Source: Nocardia huaxiensis
GTDB taxonomy: Bacteria > Actinomycetota > Actinomycetes > Mycobacteriales > Mycobacteriaceae
Direction: 5' to 3'
NCBI RefSeq assembly: GCF_013744875.1
Contig: NZ_CP059399.1
Location: 3,844,001-3,908,000, forward strand
Length of the DNA: 64,000 bases
Shown piece after piece: positions 57,508 through 64,000 of the stretch. The notes under the pieces are model-generated. The model had not been told where the DNA came from. It did no database searches and worked only from the letters and a program-made list of their open reading frames with translations. Made by a program: the position numbers and the translations under genes. Numbering within the stretch: the first letter of the stretch is position 1; every line of letters begins with the position of its first letter.

Positions 57508-57534
57508 AATACCTGATAGTGACTTTCAGGTATT
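57508..57534. promoter_or_regulatory. Candidate TetR operator
   Basis: Arms AATACCTGA and TCAGGTATT, perfect, separated by 9 bases, 18 bases upstream of the MMPL start. Placement across the promoter suggests repression by the neighbouring TetR protein. Confidence 0.6.
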
Positions 57535-57666
57535 GCCGCCCAGCCTAGGAGTCGCCGCATACACCTGCAAGGGACTGTCAGGAATCCGCCGGAGCGCAGG
57601 GTTCGACCGCCGATCCGGACCTGGTCCGTTCGGCCGGTTACGGCATCGTCTGACCGCACACAACAA

Positions 57667-57692
57667 TGGCCCGGTCCGGACGGACCGAGCCA
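57667..57692 (-). terminator. Hairpin after a small minus-strand gene
   Basis: TGGC/CGGTCC and GGACCG/GCCA arms with one mismatch and a GGAC loop, 20 bases beyond the stop of the 57712 frame. Confidence 0.5.
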
Positions 57693-57711
57693 CGGGGGCG
57701 GTGCAGGCGGA

Positions 57712-57924
57712 TCAGCTTGCGGTGGCGGGCACCCAGTGGACGGCGGCAGCGGCGGAGCGTTTTCGCATGGCCGCGAAGCTGTGCCGGGCGGGGCTGATGA
57801 GGGTGGTGAACCATGAACGGCGGTGCTCGGCCAGCGCCGCCGCGACGGCGGGAATCTCGATGCAATGCACCGTGCCCGCCAGGCCCAGACGGTGCCGACC
57901 CGTCTGGATGTTTCTGGTGCCCAA
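57712..57924 (-). CDS. Possible small basic protein with TTG start (70 aa)
   Basis: A 70-residue frame starting at TTG 57924, four bases after GAAGGAAG. The product is basic (MGTRNIQTGRHRLGLAGT ... ISPARHSFAAMRKRSAA) without a recognised domain. A terminator-like hairpin follows, which supports it as a separate unit, but the rare start codon and the lack of a known family leave it uncertain. Confidence 0.35.
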   Translation of the reverse strand: MGTRNIQTGRHRLGLAGTVHCIEIPAVAAALAEHRRSWFTTLISPARHSFAAMRKRSAAAAVHWVPATAS

Positions 57925-58224
57925 TGAACTTCCTTCTCTTGCGTGATACCGGCCTAGGATCGCCTGCGGCGAACCTTAGCCGAACAAAAGTGTGCGACAC
58001 CGTATTTTGCGCGACATTCGCCCTGGCGTGTCGGAATGTTGCCGACATGCGGTCCGTATTGGCGGAAAAAGTTGCGGAAAGGTCTCGTGAAAATCACGGA
58101 ATGAGAAAGGTGATCGGCTGGGAGGTGAATTCGCCTGTGCGAGTGGGTAATCAGACTTTTCCGCCGTTGAGCTCTTGTCATGGCCCCTGTGCAAGCCACG
58201 AATCCGGTTTGCGAGACTGTGGGA
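57925..58224 (+). other. Intergenic region before coaE
   Basis: About 300 bases without a supported gene. Contains CGTGA-AAA-TCACG at 58087-58099 as a small inverted repeat and AACCTTAGCC near 57973, too weak for an iron-box call. No clear leaderless -10 precedes coaE. Confidence 0.35.
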
Positions 58225-59178
58225 ATGTTGCGAGTTGGTCTCACCGGAGGCATGGGAGCGGGCAAATCCACCGTGGCGCGGATTCTGTCCGAACGGGGTG
58301 CCGTCCTGGTGGATAGCGATGTCATCGCCCGCGAGGTGGTGGCCCCCGGAACCGAGGGACTGGCCGCGCTCGTGGCCGCCTTCGGCGCGGAGATCCTGGC
58401 CGCGGACGGCAGCCTCGACCGGCCGGCGCTGGCCGCCCGGGCCTTCGCCAGTGACGAGGCGCGCGCCACGCTCAATGGCATCACGCATCCGCTGGTCGGC
58501 CAGCGCACCGCCGAGCTCATCGCGGCCGCCCCCGCGGAGGCCATTGTGGTGCAGGACATTCCGCTGCTGGTGGAGAACGGCCTGGGACCGTTCATGAATC
58601 TGGTGGTGATCGTGGACGCCGCCGAGGAGACCCGCGTCGCGCGGCTGGTGGAGTTCCGCGGCATCGACGAGGCCGACGCGCGCGCCCGCATCGCCGCGCA
58701 GGCGACCGATGAGCAACGCCGGGCCGCCGCCGATGTCCTGCTCGACAACAATGGCGCAAACGGGACGATCGACGCCGAGGTGCACCGGCTGTGGGAGGAG
58801 CGGCTCATTCCCTTCGAACGCAATCTGCGCACCCGCACGCCCGCCGCCCGGCCCGCCGAACTGCCGGTGGTGGACGCGAATCCGGAGTGGCCCGCACAGG
58901 CGCGCCGATTGATCGCGCGGCTCCAGGTGGCCTGCGGCGCGGACGCGCAGCGCATCGAGCACATCGGCCCGACTTCCGTCGGCGGCAAGCCCACCGAGGA
59001 CGTCCTCGACATCCAGATCGTCGTGGCCGACGCCGCCACCGCCGAGGGCCTGCGAGATCGCCTGGCGGACGCCGGTTTTCCGCGCGTCACCGCGGCGGGG
59101 GAGCCGGGCCTGGAATGGCGGCACGCCAATGCCGATCCGGGCCGGGCCGTGAATGTGATTGTGGTGGCGGCGGACTGA
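58225..59178 (+). CDS. coaE: Dephospho-CoA kinase with truncated GrpB/UPF0157 domain
   Basis: A 317-residue protein. Residues 1-195 are the kinase that phosphorylates dephospho-CoA, the last step of CoA synthesis: Walker [43 protein letters not shown] and the lid [17 protein letters not shown]. Residues about 215-317 match the start of the UPF0157/GrpB nucleotidyltransferase-like domain ([20 protein letters not shown], with the G-S-x-x motif varied to GPTSVGG). The M. tuberculosis CoaE is 407 residues; here the domain stops after [12 protein letters not shown], some 80 residues early, with no remnant downstream. ATG 58225 fits the family N-terminus. Confidence 0.93.
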   Translation: MLRVGLTGGMGAGKSTVARILSERGAVLVDSDVIAREVVAPGTEGLAALVAAFGAEILAADGSLDRPALAARAFASDEARATLNGITHPLVGQRTAELIAAAPAEAIVVQDIPLLVENGLGPFMNLVVIVDAAEETRVARLVEFRGIDEADARARIAAQATDEQRRAAADVLLDNNGANGTIDAEVHRLWEERLIPFERNLRTRTPAARPAELPVVDANPEWPAQARRLIARLQVACGADAQRIEHIGPTSVGGKPTEDVLDIQIVVADAATAEGLRDRLADAGFPRVTAAGEPGLEWRHANADPGRAVNVIVVAAD

Positions 59179-59200
59179 GCCCGCCGCGTCCTCTCCGGCG

Positions 59201-59725
59201 CTAGCGCCAGGTCAGCTTGATGCCGTGCGCGGCCAGCCACGCCTCGAGGCTGTGGCCGTGTGCCGCAAGGCCGTCGATGGTGGCGGTGGCGGTTTCGATG
59301 GCCCGCTGCGCCTGCGGCAGCTCCAGGTAACCGGCGGCGTGGGCGGCGAGAAGTTCGTCCACATCCAGTAATTCGACGTCGCGGCCGGTGCGCACCACCA
59401 GATCGAGGTAGTGGTCCACGGACCGCCAGGTCGTGGCGTCGACCTGTGCGAACTCGCCGATGTCGAGGTAGTAGTCCTGATCGCGCAGGTCCGCCGGCGT
59501 GAAGTGGAAGACCGTGACGCGCAGCGACAGGCTTGGCAGCAGCCAGGATTCGATGTAGTGGAATTCCGGGTGATCCGACTGCCGGGCCATGTACAGGCCC
59601 CACGGTTCGACCTGATAGTGCTCGACCTCGCGCACGAAGCCCTTGGGATCGACATTGGTCAGCTTGTCGACATGGAAGTACTCCACCTTGGGCGGGTGCA
59701 GGTGCACCGCGGGCGCCTGAGTCAT
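59201..59725 (-). CDS. DUF402 protein (probable nucleotide phosphatase family)
   Basis: A 174-residue barrel protein. The DUF402 core is VEPWGLYMARQSDHPEFHYI, WLLPSLSLRVTVFHFTPADL, DYYLDIGEFAQVDATTWRSV then DHYLDLVVRTGRDVELLDVDELLAAHAAG; the Asp/Glu residues of D-H-Y-L-D and L-D-V-D-E correspond to the metal-binding set of this family, whose studied members are nucleoside tri/diphosphatases. The gene ends 23 bases after coaE on the opposite strand. A second copy is at 60417. Confidence 0.8.
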   Translation of the reverse strand: MTQAPAVHLHPPKVEYFHVDKLTNVDPKGFVREVEHYQVEPWGLYMARQSDHPEFHYIESWLLPSLSLRVTVFHFTPADLRDQDYYLDIGEFAQVDATTWRSVDHYLDLVVRTGRDVELLDVDELLAAHAAGYLELPQAQRAIETATATIDGLAAHGHSLEAWLAAHGIKLTWR

Positions 59726-59906
59726 GTTCTCAGCATCGCTGTTCGGGCGGCAGTCGTCCAGCGAACTGTGGCCGAGTCGGCAGGCAGAGCGCACGCTGAA
59801 TATTTGCCGGAGGAATCTTCGTCAAAACCGCAATGTGAAACATAGGCTTCCGTTACGGTGCGGCTATCCACAGTTGCGTGGGTGGCACAACTAAGGGAAG
59901 TACAGG

Positions 59907-60329
59907 ATGAAGGTACAGAAGGCCCGCGCCAGCCGGGTCGGGATCGGCGTGACGACCTTCGGCGCGATGGCCGCGACCATCGTGCTCGCGGCGCCGCAGG
60001 CCGGTGCGTGGGTCGGAAACCTCGAGGTGTCCGGCTCCGGTCACAAGGCCGGCTGCCAGTACACGATCACCGCCTCCGTCGAGGTCGACCGGCTCTCCAC
60101 GGTGAAGTTCACCGACAATGGCGTCGACATTCCGGGCAGCCCGGTCAGCCCCTCGCTGCTGAGCAACAAGGTGACCATCAAGTGGACCCCGTCCACCGCG
60201 GGCGCCCACAAGATCGAGGCCCGGCAGATCCTGATCAGCGACTCCATCACCGTGCAGGTGGCGGAGAACACCAGCTCGGGCAGCAGCTCCTGCGGACTGG
60301 GCGGCCTGATCCCCAGCCTCTCCGGCTAG
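59907..60329 (+). CDS. Small secreted protein with Ig-like fold
   Basis: A 140-residue protein with a signal peptide (RVGIGVTTFGAMAATIVLAA, cleavage near AGA-WV at 34). The mature ~100 residues alternate beta strands (LEVSGSGHKAGCQYTITASV, LSTVKFTDNGVDIPGSPV, KVTIKWTPSTAGAHKIEARQ, DSITVQVAEN), like a bacterial Ig-like domain, with Cys in the first strand and another in the tail (SSSCGLGG), a possible disulfide. ATG 59907 with GGGAAG upstream. It lies between the two DUF402 genes, which flank it in the opposite orientation. Role unknown, exported. Confidence 0.72.
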   Translation: MKVQKARASRVGIGVTTFGAMAATIVLAAPQAGAWVGNLEVSGSGHKAGCQYTITASVEVDRLSTVKFTDNGVDIPGSPVSPSLLSNKVTIKWTPSTAGAHKIEARQILISDSITVQVAENTSSGSSSCGLGGLIPSLSG

Positions 60330-60353
60330 GACGGAAGGTCCTTCGGGACGGCG

Positions 60354-60395
60354 AAAGCCGCTCGGCCCGTGCGCAAGTGGGCCGAGCGGCTTTTT
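60354..60395 (+). terminator. Intrinsic terminator after the secreted-protein gene
   Basis: Perfect 15-bp stem AAAGCCGCTCGGCCC, 10-base loop, five T residues: also acts on the convergent DUF402 gene. Confidence 0.88.
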
Positions 60396-60416
60396 CGATT
60401 CCAGGGGTGGTCGGGC

Positions 60417-61001
60417 TCAGAGCCAGGTGAGCTGGACGCCCTGCAGCGCCAGCCAGCGATCCACATCGTGGTCGCAGCCGGCGATGCCGTCCACCACGGC
60501 CGCGGCGCGTTCGATGGCGCGATGGGTCTGCACGGTGTCGAAGTGCCCGGCGGCATGGGCGGCGAGCAGTTCGTCGATGCCGAGCAGTTCGGGCGCCTGG
60601 CCGGGGCGGGCCACCACATGCAGATAGTGCGCCTCGGCGCGCCACTTCTTGGACTCGACCGGACCGAACTCGCCGATATCGAGGTAGTAGGTCTGCCCGC
60701 GGTCGTGGCCGGGGCGCAGGTGGTAGACCGTCACCCGCAGCGAAAGTGCGGGCAGGAGCCAGGATTCGATGTAGTGGAAGCGTGGATTATCCACTTTGCG
60801 TTCCATGTACAGGCCCCACGACTCGGCGTGCAACCGCTCGACCGGATGCAGGTAGCCGTGGTGGTCGGTCCAGGACAGTTCGGCCAGATTGAAGAATTCG
60901 AGTCTGGGCTTGTGCGGGGCCGACGGATGCGAATTGCCTTTGATTCTGCCCGGATCCACTCCATTGAGGGAATTCCGCTGCGGCGCATGGAGACCTGTCA
61001 T
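60417..61001 (-). CDS. DUF402 paralogue lacking predicted metal ligands
   Basis: A 194-residue protein clearly related to the 59201 gene (HYIESWLLP-LSLRVTVYH, YYLDIGEFGPV, IDELLAAHAAGHF, QLTWL end). However the Asp positions of the active set differ: D-H-Y-L-D becomes A-H-Y-L-H and L-L-D-V-D-E becomes L-L-G-I-D-E. It also has a 30-residue N-terminal extension. It may be a pseudoenzyme or use another site. ATG 61001 with GGGCGAGG upstream. Confidence 0.75.
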   Translation of the reverse strand: MTGLHAPQRNSLNGVDPGRIKGNSHPSAPHKPRLEFFNLAELSWTDHHGYLHPVERLHAESWGLYMERKVDNPRFHYIESWLLPALSLRVTVYHLRPGHDRGQTYYLDIGEFGPVESKKWRAEAHYLHVVARPGQAPELLGIDELLAAHAAGHFDTVQTHRAIERAAAVVDGIAGCDHDVDRWLALQGVQLTWL

Positions 61002-61291
61002 CACCCTCGCCCTTCTCGACTTTGTCCGACCGCCGAAGTCAGGTTACACCCGGTATCGGGGTTGTGAACCCTCGTGAGCGAACCGGAATTCGAGTGTCGC
61101 CCGGTGGACATTCGCATCAAGATCATTGCAAGAAAGGGTGTTTCATACGACCGACCAGAATGTAAAAGAGATCATCGTTCGACGATGCCCGCCACCGGGG
61201 GTGCGGGCCCGTGCGGCGGCCGGGTGCGGGAACCACGCGGAGTGCATCTCGCCGACCGCGCACGGGAGACCTCGCGGACGGCGCACGGAAT
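61002..61291. other. Intergenic region before the uvrB promoter
   Basis: About 290 bases. It contains a 15-bp palindrome CATCGT-TCG-ACGATG at 61173-61187 and AT-richer DNA around 61121-61170; no gene or RNA is supported. The palindrome may serve the DUF402 gene or uvrB; it does not match the mycobacterial LexA box. Confidence 0.4.
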
Positions 61292-61314
61292 CTGTCGGTG
61301 GTGCGGCCTAGGCT
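61292..61314 (+). promoter_or_regulatory. DNA-damage (PafBC/RecA-NDp type) promoter of uvrB
   Basis: CTGTCGGTG, eight bases, TAGGCT: one mismatch in the first base from TTGTCRGTG-N8-TAnnnT. TAGGCT ends seven bases before the uvrB ATG, so a leaderless transcript is expected. Confidence 0.72.
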
Positions 61315-61321
61315 GTCGAAC

Positions 61322-63487
61322 ATGGCTTTCGCAACCGAGATCCCCGGCGAGCTGCCGCTGGCGCATTCCGAGTTCCGGCCCATCGGCGCGGTCGAGCGGG
61401 TCGAGGGACAGTTCCAGGTGGTCAGCGAGCACGTTCCCGCGGGTGACCAGCCGGCCGCCATCGAGGAGCTGGAACGGCGCATCCGCGCGGGCGAGAAGGA
61501 TGTGGTGCTGCTCGGCGCCACCGGTACCGGCAAGTCGGCCACCACGGCCTGGCTCATCGAACGGTTGCAGCGCCCCACGCTGGTGATGGCCCCCAACAAG
61601 ACCCTCGCCGCGCAGCTGGCCAACGAGCTGCGGGAGATGTTGCCCAACAATGCCGTCGAGTACTTCGTCTCGTACTACGACTACTACCAGCCCGAGGCGT
61701 ACATCGCGCAGACCGATACCTATATCGAGAAGGACAGCTCGATCAACGACGATGTCGAGCGGCTGCGCCATTCGGCCACGTCGAGCCTGCTCTCGCGGCG
61801 CGATGTCGTGGTGGTGGCGTCGGTGTCGTGCATCTACGGTCTCGGCACGCCGCAGTCCTATCTCGACCGTTCGGTCCAGCTCGAGGTGGGCGCCGAGGTG
61901 GAGCGCGACAAGCTGCTGCGGTTGCTGGTGGATGTGCAGTACACCCGCAACGACATGTCCTTCACGCGCGGCACCTTCCGGGTGCGCGGCGACACCGTGG
62001 AGATCATCCCCTCCTACGAGGAGCTGGCGATCCGCATCGAATTCTTCGGTGACGAGATCGAGGCGCTGTATTACCTGCATCCGCTCACCGGCGATGTGGT
62101 GCGCCAGGTGGATATGCTCCGCATTTTCCCGGCGACCCACTATGTGGCGGGCCCGGAGCGAATGGAACGCGCGGTCGGCGATATCGAGGCCGAACTCGAG
62201 GCGCGGCTCGCGGAACTGGAAAAGCAGGGCAAATTGCTGGAGGCGCAACGTCTTCGCATGCGCACCCAATACGACCTGGAAATGATCAAACAGGTCGGCT
62301 TCTGCTCGGGTATCGAGAATTACTCGCGCCATATCGACGGGCGCCCGGCCGGTTCCGCGCCGGCCACCCTGCTCGATTACTTCCCCGAGGATTTCCTGCT
62401 CGTCATCGACGAATCGCATGTGACCGTGCCGCAGATCGGCGGCATGTACGAGGGCGATATGTCGCGCAAGCGGAATCTGGTGGAGTACGGCTTCCGGCTG
62501 CCCTCGGCGGTCGACAACCGGCCGCTCACCTGGGAGGAGTTCGCCGAGCGCATCGGGCAGGCGGTGTACCTGTCGGCCACCCCCGGTCCGTACGAATTGG
62601 GCCGGGCCCAAGGCGAATTCGTGGAACAGGTCATCCGCCCCACCGGTCTGGTGGATCCGCACGTGGTGGTCAAGCCGACCAAGGGACAGATCGACGATCT
62701 GGTGCACGAGATCCGTCAGCGGGCCGAACGCGACGAACGCGTCCTGGTCACCACGCTGACCAAGAAGATGGCCGAGGATCTCACCGACTATCTGCTCGGC
62801 CTGGGTATTCGGGTGCGGTACCTGCATTCCGAGATCGACACGCTGCGTCGCGTGGAACTGCTGCGGCAGTTGCGCCTGGGCGAGTTCGATGTGCTCATCG
62901 GCATCAACCTGCTGCGTGAGGGTCTGGACCTGCCCGAGGTGTCGCTGGTCGCCATTCTCGATGCCGACAAGGAGGGCTTCCTGCGCAGCAGCACCAGCCT
63001 CATCCAGACCATCGGCCGTGCCGCGCGGAATGTGTCCGGTGAGGTCCACATGTACGCGGACAAGATCACCGACTCCATGCGCCAGGCCATCGACGAGACC
63101 GAGCGCCGCCGGGCCAAGCAGGTCGCCTACAACGAAGAGCGCGGCATCGATCCGAAACCCTTGCGCAAGAAGATCGCCGACATTCTCGACCAGGTGTATC
63201 GCGAGGCCGAGGATTCCGAGGTCGAGGTGGGCGGTTCCGGCCGCAATGCCAGCCGTGGCCGCCGCGCCCAGGGCGAGCCGGGCCGCGCGGTCAGCGCCGG
63301 GGTGTACGAGGGCCGGGATGTGAAGTCCATGCCGCGCGCCGAACTCGCCGACCTGGTCAAGGACATGACCGAGCAGATGATGAACGCGGCGCGCGAGTTG
63401 CAGTTCGAGCTCGCCGGGCGGCTACGCGACGAGATCGCGGACCTCAAGAAGGAACTGCGCGGCATGGACGCGGCCGGGCTGTCGTGA
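61322..63487 (+). CDS. uvrB: Excinuclease ABC subunit B
   Basis: A 721-residue helicase-like subunit of nucleotide excision repair that inserts a beta-hairpin at lesions handed over by UvrA and recruits UvrC. Walker A GATGTGKS (65-72), beta-hairpin region [11 protein letters not shown], [15 protein letters not shown] segment [11 protein letters not shown], motif [19 protein letters not shown], motif [23 protein letters not shown] and QTIGRAARN. The C-terminal UVR motif ([20 protein letters not shown]) binds UvrC. ATG 61322 is fixed by the promoter spacing. The terminator at 63497 ends the unit. Confidence 0.97.
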   Translation: MAFATEIPGELPLAHSEFRPIGAVERVEGQFQVVSEHVPAGDQPAAIEELERRIRAGEKDVVLLGATGTGKSATTAWLIERLQRPTLVMAPNKTLAAQLANELREMLPNNAVEYFVSYYDYYQPEAYIAQTDTYIEKDSSINDDVERLRHSATSSLLSRRDVVVVASVSCIYGLGTPQSYLDRSVQLEVGAEVERDKLLRLLVDVQYTRNDMSFTRGTFRVRGDTVEIIPSYEELAIRIEFFGDEIEALYYLHPLTGDVVRQVDMLRIFPATHYVAGPERMERAVGDIEAELEARLAELEKQGKLLEAQRLRMRTQYDLEMIKQVGFCSGIENYSRHIDGRPAGSAPATLLDYFPEDFLLVIDESHVTVPQIGGMYEGDMSRKRNLVEYGFRLPSAVDNRPLTWEEFAERIGQAVYLSATPGPYELGRAQGEFVEQVIRPTGLVDPHVVVKPTKGQIDDLVHEIRQRAERDERVLVTTLTKKMAEDLTDYLLGLGIRVRYLHSEIDTLRRVELLRQLRLGEFDVLIGINLLREGLDLPEVSLVAILDADKEGFLRSSTSLIQTIGRAARNVSGEVHMYADKITDSMRQAIDETERRRAKQVAYNEERGIDPKPLRKKIADILDQVYREAEDSEVEVGGSGRNASRGRRAQGEPGRAVSAGVYEGRDVKSMPRAELADLVKDMTEQMMNAARELQFELAGRLRDEIADLKKELRGMDAAGLS

Positions 63488-63496
63488 GAACGGGCC

Positions 63497-63530
63497 GGAG
63501 GGGTGTGCGGCCGGGTCGCGCACCCCTTCC
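63497..63530. terminator. Terminator between uvrB and the convergent VOC gene
   Basis: GGAGGGGTG pairs with CACCCCTTCC (one bulge) around a GC-rich 15-base loop. Confidence 0.6.
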
Positions 63531-63540
63531 GTCCGAGCGC

Positions 63541-63996
63541 TCAGTTCTGCCCTGCCATCCACTCGTTCACTCGTCGCTCGGCCTCCTCGCGGGGGACGTC
63601 CTCGACGCGGGTCATGATCACCCAGCGGTGTCCGAACGGGTCGATGACCACGCCGTAGCGGTCGCCGGTGACGAAGGTGGCCGGTTCCTCGACGGTTTGC
63701 GCGCCGTGTTCGAGGGCGCGGGCGGCGACCGCGTCCACGTCGGGGCAGTAGTGCACGATGCTGGCGGTGACGAAGCCGTCGGGGGAGCGCAGGCCCTTTT
63801 CGGGCAGTTCCAGGCCGGTTTGGATGGTGGAGTCGCCGATCAGCAGTTCGGCATGCGCCGCCTGGCCGTCGGGCAGGTCGTTGCGGCTGATCACCTTCGC
63901 CTCGAAGACGGCCGAGTAGAAGTCGATGGCCCGGTTGGCGTCGGCGACCGGCAGGAAGCAGGTGATGGAGTGGTAGTTCTCGGGGATCGGGTTCAC
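63541..63996 (-). CDS. VOC-fold (glyoxalase/PhnB-like) protein
   Basis: A 151-residue protein with two beta-alpha-beta-beta-beta modules: YHSITCFLPVADANRAIDFY, FEAKVISRNDLPDGQAAHAE, LLIGDSTIQTGLE and EHGAQTVEEPATFVTGDRYG, VVIDPFGHRWVIMTRVEDVP. The G-D-R-Y-G and DPFGHRW motifs are typical of the PhnB-like branch, whose function is mostly unknown. GTG 63996 is four bases from the window edge, so an earlier start outside cannot be excluded. Confidence 0.8.
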   Translation of the reverse strand: MNPIPENYHSITCFLPVADANRAIDFYSAVFEAKVISRNDLPDGQAAHAELLIGDSTIQTGLELPEKGLRSPDGFVTASIVHYCPDVDAVAARALEHGAQTVEEPATFVTGDRYGVVIDPFGHRWVIMTRVEDVPREEAERRVNEWMAGQN

Positions 63997-64000
63997 GTCT

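Noticed and set aside
57965..57995. IdeR/DtxR iron box
   Set aside because: AACCTTAGCC resembles one half-site only; no full palindrome and no iron gene nearby.
61173..61187. LexA (SOS) box upstream of uvrB
   Set aside because: The palindrome CATCGT-TCG-ACGATG does not match the mycobacterial LexA consensus with GAAC/GTTC half-sites; the damage promoter at 61292 explains inducibility better.

Overview
The window is high-GC actinobacterial DNA. Gene order and protein sequences point to a Nocardia or close relative in the Mycobacteriales. The backbone hisI, bcp-type peroxiredoxin, trpE, trp-region membrane gene, trpC, trpB, trpA, lgt, pyk, tesB, pdtaR, polA, rpsA, coaE, uvrB is the same order as the Rv1606-Rv1633 segment of Mycobacterium tuberculosis, with Nocardia-type accessory genes inserted between the conserved blocks. 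I see no insertion sequence, prophage, CRISPR array or rRNA operon.

Layout. 1-5.6 kb: 5' part of an MgtA-type P-type ATPase, two small or secreted proteins of unknown role, hisI, a MarR regulator, a membrane protein and a peroxiredoxin pair. 5.8-11.7 kb: trpE, membrane gene, trpC, trpB and trpA with stop/start overlaps, closed by a strong hairpin. 11.8-18.4 kb: organophosphate antiporter, lgt, a two-gene amino-acid ABC system without ATPase, pyk and an acyl-CoA thioesterase. 18.4-22.4 kb: small accessory enzymes, then tRNA-Leu(CAA). 22.6-28.7 kb: pdtaR and a complete branched-chain amino-acid ABC operon. 28.8-32.1 kb: small proteins, RidA, tRNA-Trp and a MACPF (perforin-like) protein. 32.3-41.4 kb: polA, a copper-binding four-helix protein, a stand-alone LeuA regulatory-domain protein behind an apparent attenuator, thioredoxin, an isopropylmalate-dehydrogenase-like enzyme and a complete polar amino-acid ABC operon. 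41.4-49.9 kb: two paralogous membrane proteins, an HTH/hydrolase operon, a LysR/flavoprotein divergon, an SPFH protein with a tiny ribbon-helix-helix partner, and a palindromic repeat. 49.9-64 kb: a Ser/Thr kinase, a methyltransferase, rpsA, a TetR/MMPL pair, coaE, two DUF402 paralogues around a secreted protein, uvrB and a VOC protein.

The most interesting signals are regulatory. (i) At 35704-35887 there is a leaderless leader peptide ending in a Val/Leu-rich run. Its last codons overlap the 5' arm of a long anti-terminator, and a competing terminator-like hairpin follows. The downstream gene encodes only the leucine-sensing domain of 2-isopropylmalate synthase, without the catalytic barrel. 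(ii) polA and uvrB each carry a match to the RecA-independent DNA-damage promoter (TTGTCRGTG-N8-TAnnnT, PafBC type) fused to a leaderless start. (iii) More than a dozen genes show TAnnnT placed 6-7 nt before an ATG/GTG, indicating leaderless transcripts, and this fixes several starts. Candidate operators lie before the LysR, MMPL and SPFH genes.

All functional calls come from reading the protein sequences and from family knowledge; no database search was run.
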